From assembly GCA_905216145.1 (NCBI GenBank), contig CAJMST010000038.1:1-9518 (forward strand): a stretch of 9,518 nt of DNA, read 5' to 3'. Shown here one piece after another: positions 1 to 5,912 of this stretch. The stretch comes from an uncultured bacterium. Lineage in GTDB: Bacteria > Actinomycetota > Coriobacteriia > Coriobacteriales > Coriobacteriaceae. The position numbers and the translations under genes are program-made. Numbering within the stretch: the stretch's first letter is position 1; each line of letters opens with the position of its first letter. Below the pieces are notes generated by a model that ran no database searches, had not been told where the DNA came from, and saw nothing but the letters and a program-made list of their open reading frames with translations.

Positions 1-55
1 TGGAGAGAACGCTCCCGCAAACTGCCTCTTGACAACTTATAGGAGCGTCGGTTTT
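1..55 (+). repeat. Left copy of 55-bp terminal inverted repeat
   Basis: The first 55 bases of the window are the exact reverse complement of the last 55 (9464-9518), with no mismatch. Identity breaks at base 56 (c here, t in the mirrored copy). The unit starts TGGAGAGAACGCTCCCGC and ends in GGAGCGTCGGTTTT. It contains a 7-bp internal inverted repeat (9-15 with 42-48). No transposase or recombinase lies between the copies, so nothing in the window identifies it as a transposon end. It may instead be a dispersed intergenic repeat or an inversion site. Identity beyond the window edge cannot be seen. Confidence 0.95.
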
Positions 56-60
56 CTTTT
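9..60 (+). terminator. Possible inward-facing terminator hairpin in left repeat
   Basis: ACGCTCC (9-15) can pair with GGAGCGT (42-48), followed by CGG and a T-rich run (TTTTCTTTTT, 52-61). This is the order of a rho-independent terminator for transcription entering from the left. The weak point is the 26-base loop, which is long for a 7-bp stem. The mirrored copy at the right end would act on the minus strand. Confidence 0.35.
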
Positions 61-124
61 TACCAATTTCGGTATGGTCGACAATCCGCAGTTCAGCCCC
101 GTAATCCGGCATAGTTTTGAAGTT
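56..124. other. Non-coding stretch with diverged continuation of the terminal repeat
   Basis: No credible gene lies here. Bases 65-81 match the reverse complement of 9438-9454 at 13 of 17 positions, and AGCCCC at 95-100 has a counterpart at 9407-9412 on the other strand. The two end repeats therefore seem to belong to a longer family of about 100 bp, of which only the outer 55 bp is identical. The alignment was made by eye and probably needs gaps. Confidence 0.35.
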
Positions 125-205
125 AGTCATTGGGGACGTTCTTAAATGACTAGTCAAACAAGAACGTCCCCAACGACTAGTCGTTTAAGAACGTCCCCAA
201 CGACT
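125..205. repeat. Three abutting 27-bp palindromic repeats
   Basis: Three 27-bp units lie edge to edge at 125-151, 152-178 and 179-205. The first is inverted relative to the other two. Each begins AGTC and ends GACT around a GGGGACGTTCTT core, read as AAGAACGTCCCC in units 2 and 3. Units 1 and 2 form a long inverted repeat: 14 bp pair perfectly (130-143 with 160-173) and four more pair outside one mismatch. The unit junctions read CTAG. The copies differ at only a few positions. They resemble REP-type or MITE-derived intergenic repeats that I associate with Coriobacteriia, and a diverged relative occurs at 4774-4802. Confidence 0.85.
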
Positions 206-227
206 ACCCCGATGTTTTGCGGCGCCG

Positions 228-311
228 TAACTAAATAAGTTTGGTACCTTGACATTCTTGTGTGGCACTCCTAGATTAGTTAGGCACAAAACAATCCCAC
301 TACCTAACTAA
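228..311. promoter_or_regulatory. Candidate MarR operator: three TAACTAA half-sites
   Basis: TTAGTTAGG (276-284) and CCTAACTAA (303-311) form a perfect 9-bp inverted repeat with an 18-bp gap. A third half-site TAACTAA lies at 228-234, upstream of the -35 box and in the same orientation as the right arm. The left arm overlaps the candidate -10 box and the right arm sits just before the ribosome binding site. Occupancy would therefore block transcription, as expected for autorepression by the MarR-family protein encoded immediately downstream. That pairing is inferred from position. Confidence 0.55.
249..277 (+). promoter_or_regulatory. Promoter of the marR-ABC operon
   Basis: A perfect -35 box TTGACA (249-254) is followed after exactly 17 bases by TAGATT (272-277), which matches four of six bases of the TATAAT consensus. 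The predicted start is near base 284, giving a leader of about 50 bases. The -10 box overlaps the left arm of the candidate operator. Confidence 0.65.
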
Positions 312-332
312 AGAAAGGAGCGATACGAATTC

Positions 333-839
333 ATGTGCGATGAACCCCTTAACCTTCGTCCGCACGAGCCCGGCGGCGACCCGTCGCAACCGGCAGACGT
401 GCCCGAAGCAGTTAACGGCGAAGACAAGCTCGCCAAGCGCATCCTGAGCGGCCTAGGCTTTTGCGGCCACTACATGCACTTTCACGGCGGCGGCGTGTCC
501 GGCAAGGCGCCCATCGTCTGCCTGCTTGCCAAGCAGGAAAACGGCGAGATGTCGCAGCAGGAACTCGGCATGCACTTCGACCTCAAGCCGGGGTCGCTTT
601 CCGAAATCTTGTCCAAGCTCGAGTGCGCCGGCATCATCGAGCGCAGCCGCAATCCAAAAGATCGCCGGCAGCTCACCATTCGCCTGACCGAGATCGGCTG
701 GGAGAAGGCCCGCATCGACCAAGCCGCCCGCATCCGCTTTAGAGAGCAGGCCTTTAGTGCCCTCAACCACGACGAGCGTGAACAGCTCGCCGAGATGCTC
801 GAGAAAATCCGCGTAACCTGGGAGGAACTGGATGATTAA
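333..839 (+). CDS. MarR-family winged-helix transcriptional regulator
   Basis: This 168-residue protein has a MarR-type winged helix. The recognition region is about residues 72-100 (EMSQQELGMHFDLKPGSLSE onward), followed by a wing with the typical D-R-R signature (N107-P-K-D110-R111-R112) and a C-terminal helical dimerisation segment. MarR proteins usually repress nearby efflux or detoxification genes and release DNA on binding a small molecule. The first 30 residues are Pro/Asp-rich and probably disordered, so the protein is somewhat longer than many family members. A Cys/His-rich stretch (C44, H46, H49, H51) in the helix before the HTH could be a ligand or metal site, which is speculative. 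AAAGGAG at 314-320 lies 12 bases before the ATG, a slightly long spacing, and no better start is visible. The stop overlaps the ABC gene start by 8 bp, so the genes are co-transcribed and probably translationally coupled. The effector is unknown. Confidence 0.9.
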   Translation: MCDEPLNLRPHEPGGDPSQPADVPEAVNGEDKLAKRILSGLGFCGHYMHFHGGGVSGKAPIVCLLAKQENGEMSQQELGMHFDLKPGSLSEILSKLECAGIIERSRNPKDRRQLTIRLTEIGWEKARIDQAARIRFREQAFSALNHDEREQLAEMLEKIRVTWEELDD

Positions 840-2655
840 AACCCTTATGGGCAGCATCCGCGATTACATGAAGGTCACGATCGCCACGCCGCTGCTGGTG
901 CTTGGCGAGGTAATCTGCCAGATGATGATCCCGTTTATCACCGCCGACATGATCGACGCCATCAAGGACGGCACTGCCGTTACCGAGATGCTGCCCACCG
1001 CCGGCCTTCTCGTACTCATCGCGCTGACGTCACTCGCCTTTGGCGCCGCCGCGGGCATCACCTGCAGCCATGCCAGCTGCGGCTTTGCCAAGAACCTGCG
1101 TCGCGACCTGTTCTACAAGATCCAGACGTTCAGCTTCGCCAACATCGACGAGTTCTCGAGCTCCTCGCTCGTCACGCGCCTCACCACCGACATCAACAAC
1201 GTGCAGCAGGCCTTTATGATGCTCATCCGCATCGCCGTGCGCTCGCCGCTGGTGCTGGTCTTTGCCTTTACCATGGCATACGCCATGGGCGGCAGCGTCG
1301 CCATGGTCTACCTGGTCATCATTCCGCTGCTGGGCTTTGGCCTGTTCTTTATCATCTATAAGGTGCGCCCGATCTTTGCCCGCGTGTTCCGCAAGTACGA
1401 CGCGCTCAACGAGTCGGTCGAGGAAAACGTCACCGGCATGCGCGTGGTCAAGAGCTACGTGCGCCAGGACTACGAGAAGGAGAAGTTCGCCACCGCCGCG
1501 CGCGATGTCCAGATGGACTTCACCCGCGCCGAGAAGCTGCTCGCCTTCAACAACCCCATGATGAACATCTGCGTCAACGGCGCGTTCGTCGTCATCATCT
1601 ACCTAGGCTCCAAGCTCATCATCACGAGCCAGGGCACCCTGTTCGACGTGGGTCAGCTCTCCTCCATCTTTACCTACGGCTTCCAGATTCTGATGAGCCT
1701 GATGCAGCTGTCGATGATCTTTGTCATGGTAACCATGGCAGACGAGTCGGCGCACCGCATTACCGAGGTGCTGGCCGCCGAGCCCACGATCGCCAACCCG
1801 ACCGAGCCCGTGCACGAGGTTGCCGACGGCTCCATCGACTTCGATCACGTGAGCTTTAAGTATTCCGAGCATGCCCGCCGCCAGGCGCTCGACGATATCG
1901 ACCTGCATATTAAGAACGGCGAGACCATCGGCATTATCGGTGGCACCGGCTCGGCCAAGTCGACGCTCGTGAACCTGATCGCCCGTCTGTACGATGTCAC
2001 GGAGGGCACCGTGCGCGTCGGCGGCGTGGACGTGCGCGACTACGACCTGGACGCGCTGCGCCACCAGGTAGCCATGGTCCTGCAGAAAAACGTGCTGTTT
2101 AGCGGCACCATCGCCGAGAACCTGCGCTGGGGCGACCCGAACGCCACCGACGAGGAAGTCCGCGAGGCCGCACATCTGGCCTGCGCCGACGAGTTTGTCG
2201 ACGGCTTCCCCAAGGGCTACGACACCTGGATCGAGCAGGGCGGCTCCAACGTTTCCGGCGGCCAGAAGCAGCGCCTGTGCATCGCGCGTGCCCTGCTGCG
2301 TCGCCCCAAGATCTTGATCCTGGACGACTCCACGAGCGCCGTCGACACCAAGACCGACGCCAAGATCCGCGAGGGCCTGGCGAGCTACCTGCCCAACACG
2401 ACCAAGCTCATCATCGCCCAGCGCATCAGCTCCGTGCAGGACGCCGACCGCATCATCGTCATGGAGGGCGGCCGCATCAAGGACATCGGCAACCACGATG
2501 AGCTGCTCAAGACGAGCGAGATCTACCGCGAGACCTTTACCTCGCAAAATAAGATGAGTGCCGAAGGCGAGGACGCGGGCGAGACCGCCGCAGCCGACAC
2601 CGAGGCATCCGCACCGCAAGCTCAGACCCAGGAAGGAGGCGAGGCACATGAGTAA
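832..2655 (+). CDS. Heterodimeric ABC exporter, degenerate-site half (TM287/LmrC-like)
   Basis: A 607-residue half-transporter with an N-terminal exporter membrane domain (six hydrophobic segments within about residues 16-303) fused to an ATPase domain. Visible motifs are A-loop Y344, Walker A GGTGSAKST (370-378), Q-loop Q418, signature VSGGQ (474-478), Walker B ILILDD (494-499) and D-loop SAVD. The catalytic glutamate after Walker B is Asp (D499) and the switch histidine is Gln (Q530). Both changes are the hallmark of the non-hydrolysing site in heterodimeric exporters of the TM287/TM288 and LmrCD type. Its signature should complete the active site of the partner encoded next. The last 30 or so residues are an Ala/Glu/Gln-rich, probably disordered tail. 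The ATG overlaps the marR stop and is preceded by GGGAGG. The substrate is unknown; multidrug or peptide export is the usual role. The family call is firm. Confidence 0.95.
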   Translation: MIKTLMGSIRDYMKVTIATPLLVLGEVICQMMIPFITADMIDAIKDGTAVTEMLPTAGLLVLIALTSLAFGAAAGITCSHASCGFAKNLRRDLFYKIQTFSFANIDEFSSSSLVTRLTTDINNVQQAFMMLIRIAVRSPLVLVFAFTMAYAMGGSVAMVYLVIIPLLGFGLFFIIYKVRPIFARVFRKYDALNESVEENVTGMRVVKSYVRQDYEKEKFATAARDVQMDFTRAEKLLAFNNPMMNICVNGAFVVIIYLGSKLIITSQGTLFDVGQLSSIFTYGFQILMSLMQLSMIFVMVTMADESAHRITEVLAAEPTIANPTEPVHEVADGSIDFDHVSFKYSEHARRQALDDIDLHIKNGETIGIIGGTGSAKSTLVNLIARLYDVTEGTVRVGGVDVRDYDLDALRHQVAMVLQKNVLFSGTIAENLRWGDPNATDEEVREAAHLACADEFVDGFPKGYDTWIEQGGSNVSGGQKQRLCIARALLRRPKILILDDSTSAVDTKTDAKIREGLASYLPNTTKLIIAQRISSVQDADRIIVMEGGRIKDIGNHDELLKTSEIYRETFTSQNKMSAEGEDAGETAAADTEASAPQAQTQEGGEAHE

Positions 2656-4567
2656 GGCCGCTACCGCCGAGCGCGCGCGCAACCGCAAGGGCGGCACCAT
2701 GACGCGCCTGATCAAGATGCTCTTTGGCTTCTACCCGGTGCTTTTGCCCCTCGTCGTCGCCGGCGTTGTGCTCTGCGCCATCATCAACTCCATCGGCGCG
2801 ACGTTTCTCCAGAGCGCGCTGCAGGTCATTAGCGAATCGTGGCAGTCGGGCGACTGGACGGCCGCGCAGCCCAAGATTCTGAAGCTCGTGACCACCCTCG
2901 GCTGCATCTACGCCGTGGGCGTCGCCTCCTCGCTCTTCTGGAACCGCGCCATGGCCGTCATCACGCAGGGCTCGCTCGAGAAGCTGCGCGAAAAGATGTT
3001 CAACCGCATGCAGGACCTGCCGATTCGCTACTTCGACACGCACCAGCGCGGCGACATCATGAGCCACTACACCAACGACATCGACACGCTGCGTCAGATG
3101 ATCAGCCAGTCGCTGCCCAACCTGCTCATGACGATCATCGTCATCGTCACCGTGTTCTTCATCATGCTGTACTACAGCATGTGGATGTGCCTGGTCATCA
3201 TCGCCGGCGTCGCCTTTATGACCTTTATGACCAAGCTGCTCGGCTCCAACTCCGCGCGCTTCTTTATCGCGCAGCAGACCGAGCTCGGCGTGGTCGAGGG
3301 CCATATCGAGGAGGTCATGAACGGCCAGAAGGTCGTCAAGGCGTTCTGCCACGAGGCAGCCGTCGAGGCCGATTTTGACGAGCGCAACGAGAAGCTCTTC
3401 GAGGTCTCGCAGAAGGCCAACATGTACGCCAACATCCTCATGCCGATCCTCGGGAACCTGGGCGACTTGCTCTACGTGCTGGTCGCGCTGACCGGCGGCA
3501 TCTTCCTGGCGCTGGGCGTGCCCAACCTGAGCCTCTCGGGCATGGCGCTCTCCATCGCCGTCGTGGTGCCGTTCCTCAACATGACCAAGCAGTTCTGCGG
3601 CCAGATCGGCCAGATCTCGCAGCAGATCAACGCCGTGGTCATGGGCCTTGCCGGCGCCGAGCGTATCTTTGAGCTGCTCGACGAGGAGCCCGAGGCCGAC
3701 GAGGGCTACGTGACGCTTGTCAACGCACAGGTGAACCCCGAGACTTGGCAGCTCGAGGAAGCCGACCACCGCACCGGCATGTGGGCCTGGAAGCACCCGC
3801 ACCGCGCGACCGGCGAGATCGAGTACGTGCCGCTGCGTGGCGACCTGGTCATGGATAACGTGGACTTTGGCTACACGCCCGACCACGAGGTGCTGCACGG
3901 CGTGTCCGTATACGCCAAGCCGGGCCAGAAGGTCGCGTTTGTCGGTGCCACCGGTGCCGGTAAGACGACCATCACCAACCTCATCAACCGCTTCTACGAC
4001 ATTGCCGACGGCAAGATCCGCTACGACGGCATCAACGTCAACAAGATTCGCAAGTCCGACCTGCGTCGCTCGCTGGGCGTGGTGCTGCAGGACGTGAACC
4101 TGTTCACCGGCACCGTGATGGACAACATCCGCTACGGCAACCTGGACGCCACCGACGAGGAGTGCATCAAGGCGGCCAAGCTCGCGGGAGCGGACGACTT
4201 TATCACCCGCCTGCCCGACGGTTACGACACCATGCTCACCGGCAACGGCGCGCAGCTGTCGCAGGGCCAGCGCCAGCTGATCTCGATCGCGCGCGCCGCC
4301 GTCGCCGATCCGCCGGCGATGATTCTGGACGAAGCAACGTCGAGCATCGATACCCGCACCGAGGCTATCGTGCAGGCAGGCATGGACAAGCTCATGGAGG
4401 GCCGCACGACGTTTGTCATCGCGCACCGCCTCTCCACCGTGCGTAACTCCGATGCGATCATCTGCCTTGACCACGGCCGCATCATCGAGCGCGGCAACCA
4501 CGACGAGCTGATCGCCAAGCGCGGATACTACTATCAGCTCTACACGGGTGCATTTGAGCTCGAGTAG
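2648..4567 (+). CDS. Heterodimeric ABC exporter, catalytic-site half (TM288/LmrD-like)
   Basis: A 639-residue partner subunit with a six-helix exporter membrane domain (about residues 20-330) and a C-terminal ATPase. Motifs are Walker A GATGAGKTT (433-441), Q-loop Q481, signature LSQGQ (537-541), Walker B with catalytic glutamate (M-I-L-D561-E562) and switch histidine H593. All catalytic residues are intact, which complements the degenerate upstream half. Between the membrane and ATPase domains, about residues 355-400 form an extra segment containing TGMWAWKHPH, which I recall from TM288-type subunits of Clostridia and Coriobacteria. The start chosen at 2648 has AAGGAGG at 2633-2639 with 8-base spacing, and it overlaps the upstream stop by 8 bp (ATGAGTAA). 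An in-frame ATG at 2558 would add 30 Arg/Pro-rich residues deep inside the upstream gene and is unlikely. The protein should work only as a dimer with the upstream product. Confidence 0.95.
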   Translation: MSKAATAERARNRKGGTMTRLIKMLFGFYPVLLPLVVAGVVLCAIINSIGATFLQSALQVISESWQSGDWTAAQPKILKLVTTLGCIYAVGVASSLFWNRAMAVITQGSLEKLREKMFNRMQDLPIRYFDTHQRGDIMSHYTNDIDTLRQMISQSLPNLLMTIIVIVTVFFIMLYYSMWMCLVIIAGVAFMTFMTKLLGSNSARFFIAQQTELGVVEGHIEEVMNGQKVVKAFCHEAAVEADFDERNEKLFEVSQKANMYANILMPILGNLGDLLYVLVALTGGIFLALGVPNLSLSGMALSIAVVVPFLNMTKQFCGQIGQISQQINAVVMGLAGAERIFELLDEEPEADEGYVTLVNAQVNPETWQLEEADHRTGMWAWKHPHRATGEIEYVPLRGDLVMDNVDFGYTPDHEVLHGVSVYAKPGQKVAFVGATGAGKTTITNLINRFYDIADGKIRYDGINVNKIRKSDLRRSLGVVLQDVNLFTGTVMDNIRYGNLDATDEECIKAAKLAGADDFITRLPDGYDTMLTGNGAQLSQGQRQLISIARAAVADPPAMILDEATSSIDTRTEAIVQAGMDKLMEGRTTFVIAHRLSTVRNSDAIICLDHGRIIERGNHDELIAKRGYYYQLYTGAFELE

Positions 4568-4581
4568 GACCGGTTACTGAC

Positions 4582-4691
4582 GGAGGGCGCCCCGGGGGCG
4601 GGCGGGGTAATTCCTCCGTGCTCAAACATTCTCGCTTCGCTGCGAAACTGCGCGCGGAGGAAATACCCCGCCCGCCCCCGGGGCGCCCTCC
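4582..4691. repeat. Very large GC-rich inverted repeat between convergent genes
   Basis: The arms at 4582-4618 and 4655-4691 pair over 37 positions with a single mismatch (4610/4663), and a few more pairs are possible towards the loop. The stem is nearly all G/C, including GGGCGCCCCGGGGGCGGGCG. The loop (about 4622-4651) contains its own small hairpin, TTCGC-T-GCGAA (4636-4646). No T-run follows either arm, so this is not a classical terminator. It lies 15 bp after the ABC exporter stop, between genes that converge, and may limit read-through, protect the mRNA end, or be a dispersed palindromic element. It is not coding. Confidence 0.85.
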
Positions 4692-4733
4692 TGCGCGCGA
4701 TCAGCCCGTCATTTAGAACGGAATAAAAGTTTG

Positions 4734-4767
4734 CGAGGCCCTGGCCGTTTGGCCAGGGCCTCGTTTT
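4734..4767 (+). terminator. Rho-independent terminator of the marR-ABC operon
   Basis: CGAGGCCCTGGCC (4734-4746) pairs perfectly over 13 bp with GGCCAGGGCCTCG (4751-4763) across the four-base loop GTTT, followed directly by TTTT. An A-run upstream (near 4725-4728) gives a weaker T-run on the other strand, so it may also serve the convergent LysR gene. Confidence 0.85.
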
Positions 4768-4773
4768 GTAAGT

Positions 4774-4802
4774 AGTCAAAAAAGCCCTGTCCCAAATGAG
4801 CT
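4774..4802 (-). repeat. Diverged copy of the 27-bp repeat at the LysR stop
   Basis: Read on the minus strand, this segment begins AGCTCATTTGGGACAGGG and ends TTTTTTGACT. It keeps the AGTC/GACT ends, the GGGAC core and the AT-rich flank of the 27-bp units at 125-205, with small insertions (29 bases long). It touches the last two bases read in the LysR stop codon. The match is by eye and imperfect. Confidence 0.45.
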
Positions 4803-5679
4803 AGTTGAGGAGTTGGGCCATGGCGTTGACGAATTTTTGTACTTGGAGGGTTGGCTCGAGCGGGTAGTGCAGAAAGACCGGCACCTCGCGGCCGCACAGG
4901 AACGGTACGCCCACAAAGGCCGGGTGTACCCCCGACCACGCGCCGCAGGTGAGCACCGCGTCGCCCTTTTCCTCCGCCTCGTTAAAGAGCGCAAAGTCGA
5001 AGCTATCCACATCGATCACGTCCACGCCGCCGTCGGCTAACAGGTCGATACGCAGGCTGTCCATGGCATCGTTGCCGTGACGGAGCACGCGCAGGCGCAT
5101 GCCCTCCAAGTCGGCGACCGTAATGCGATTCTTGCGCGCCAGCGGACTCGTGCGCGGCAGGTCGATATAAAACGGCACGTTGACGATGCGGAGCTTTTGG
5201 CAAGTGTCACCCCAGCGCGGGGTCGAAAAACTCGACTGCACCACATCGACCTCGCGGCCCAAGCTGCGCATGACGGATTCGCGCTCGTCATAGAGGTCGC
5301 TTACCGGCACGATCTCAAATCGCAACGACGGTTCCAGATCGTGGATGCCCGACCACATCGACAGCGTCTGGCGCCCCGGGCACATCATCGACACACCCAG
5401 ACGCACGGCACCGCCATCGCCCGCCGCGCGTCGGGCGCGGCGCAGCGCGTCCTCGGACTGCCGCATGATTGAACGCGCATCGTCCACCAGCAGAGCACCC
5501 GCCGGCGTCACCTTGACGCCCGAGTGCGAGCGCTCGAACAGCGTAATACCGAACTCCGCCTCAAAACCCGATACCTGCTTGACGAGCGCCGGCGTCGACA
5601 CGCGCAGCTTTGCCGCCGCACGCGAGAAGCTTCCCAGCTCCGCGGCGGCCGATATGGCCTCAAGTCGTCGATCGTACAC
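4801..5679 (-). CDS. LysR-family transcriptional regulator
   Basis: A LysR-type regulator of 292 residues from the preferred start. The N-terminal winged helix (about residues 3-62) has the classic pattern E-L-G-S-F-S-R-A-A-A-K-L-R-V-S-T-P-A-L, followed by G-I-T-L-F-E-R and a V-T-P-A-G motif. The remainder (from about residue 85) is the periplasmic-binding-like effector domain, ending at residue 292 near a normal family length. I place the start at a GTG (5679) because GGGAG lies six bases upstream and translation there gives a standard LysR N-terminus. The ATG at 5712 would add 11 Arg-rich residues and has no recognisable ribosome binding site. The gene is divergent from the SDR-MFS-Gfo operon, the usual arrangement for a LysR protein that controls its neighbour in response to a substrate or product. 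Its effector is unknown. Confidence 0.9.
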   Translation of the reverse strand: MYDRRLEAISAAAELGSFSRAAAKLRVSTPALVKQVSGFEAEFGITLFERSHSGVKVTPAGALLVDDARSIMRQSEDALRRARRAAGDGGAVRLGVSMMCPGRQTLSMWSGIHDLEPSLRFEIVPVSDLYDERESVMRSLGREVDVVQSSFSTPRWGDTCQKLRIVNVPFYIDLPRTSPLARKNRITVADLEGMRLRVLRHGNDAMDSLRIDLLADGGVDVIDVDSFDFALFNEAEEKGDAVLTCGAWSGVHPAFVGVPFLCGREVPVFLHYPLEPTLQVQKFVNAMAQLLN

Positions 5680-5796
5680 GTCAATCTCCCGTTTTCGCGC
5701 CCGTGACCGCATGGTGCCACAGGGGGTTGTTTTCGCAGGTCACGCGCTCAATTGAAAATAAACTGCATCGCACAGTGTAAACCTACGGTTAACGCC

Positions 5797-5805
5797 ATTC
5801 TAACA
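5797..5805 (-). promoter_or_regulatory. Candidate extended -10 promoter for the LysR gene
   Basis: On the minus strand the sequence TGTTAGAAT fits an extended -10 element (TGn followed by TAGAAT, five of six consensus bases). No convincing -35 box lies 16-18 bases upstream. This would start transcription near 5790, about 110 bases before the preferred GTG start. Confidence 0.35.
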
Positions 5806-5814
5806 AATATGCAA

Positions 5815-5843
5815 TTCACCTGCGCAAATGCAAAGCATACGAT
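5815..5843 (+). promoter_or_regulatory. Candidate promoter of the SDR-MFS-Gfo operon with internal palindrome
   Basis: TTCACC (5815-5820) and TACGAT (5838-5843) each match four of six consensus bases at the ideal 17-base spacing. The spacer holds an 11-bp palindrome ATGCAAAGCAT (5828-5838), and the hexamer ATGCAA also occurs 19 bases upstream (5809-5814). These repeats are good candidates for binding the divergently encoded LysR protein. An alternative promoter is TTGAAA (5752-5757) with TGTAAA (5776-5781) at 18-base spacing. Neither is strong, as expected for an activator-dependent promoter. Confidence 0.35.
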
Positions 5844-5855
5844 AACCAGCGAAAA

Positions 5856-5886
5856 CCACGTGGGTCGGTTAATGGGAGCGACCCAC
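5856..5886 (+). promoter_or_regulatory. Palindrome and hairpin in the SDR leader
   Basis: GTGGGTCG (5860-5867) pairs perfectly over 8 bp with CGACCCAC (5879-5886) across an 11-base loop. The left arm overlaps an 8-bp perfect palindrome CCACGTGG (5856-5863). The hairpin ends about 12 bases before the ribosome binding site and has no T-run. It could be a protein operator or an mRNA leader structure. The sequence alone does not separate these. Confidence 0.5.
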
Positions 5887-5912
5887 CGGGAGGCACAAGA
5901 AGGGAAGTTCCT

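Noticed and set aside
29..57. TTGACA in the terminal repeat as an inward promoter
   Set aside because: The -35 match is perfect, but at 16-18 base spacing there is only a T-rich run (TTTTCT) with no acceptable -10 box, and the mirrored copy is no better.
125..205. Tandem 27-bp repeats as a CRISPR array
   Set aside because: The units abut with no spacers, one is inverted, and there are no cas genes.
2558..2647. Upstream in-frame ATG start for the second ABC gene
   Set aside because: It would add 30 Arg/Pro-rich residues overlapping the first ABC gene in another frame. The ATG at 2648 has a strong ribosome binding site and the common overlapping-stop arrangement.
2537..4501. Open frame of 654 codons on the minus strand opposite the second ABC gene
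   Set aside because: Low-complexity His/Asp/Val-rich translation with no domain, fully opposite a gene with intact catalytic motifs. It is a codon-bias shadow, as is the one at 1603-2715.
4582..4691. Giant GC-rich inverted repeat as the terminator of the ABC operon
   Set aside because: No T-run follows on either strand and a textbook terminator lies just downstream at 4734-4767.
5680..5712. ATG start of the LysR gene at 5712
   Set aside because: No ribosome binding site precedes it and the added residues (R-S-R-A-R-K-R) are atypical of LysR N-termini. The GTG at 5679 has GGGAG six bases upstream. The longer form cannot be fully excluded.
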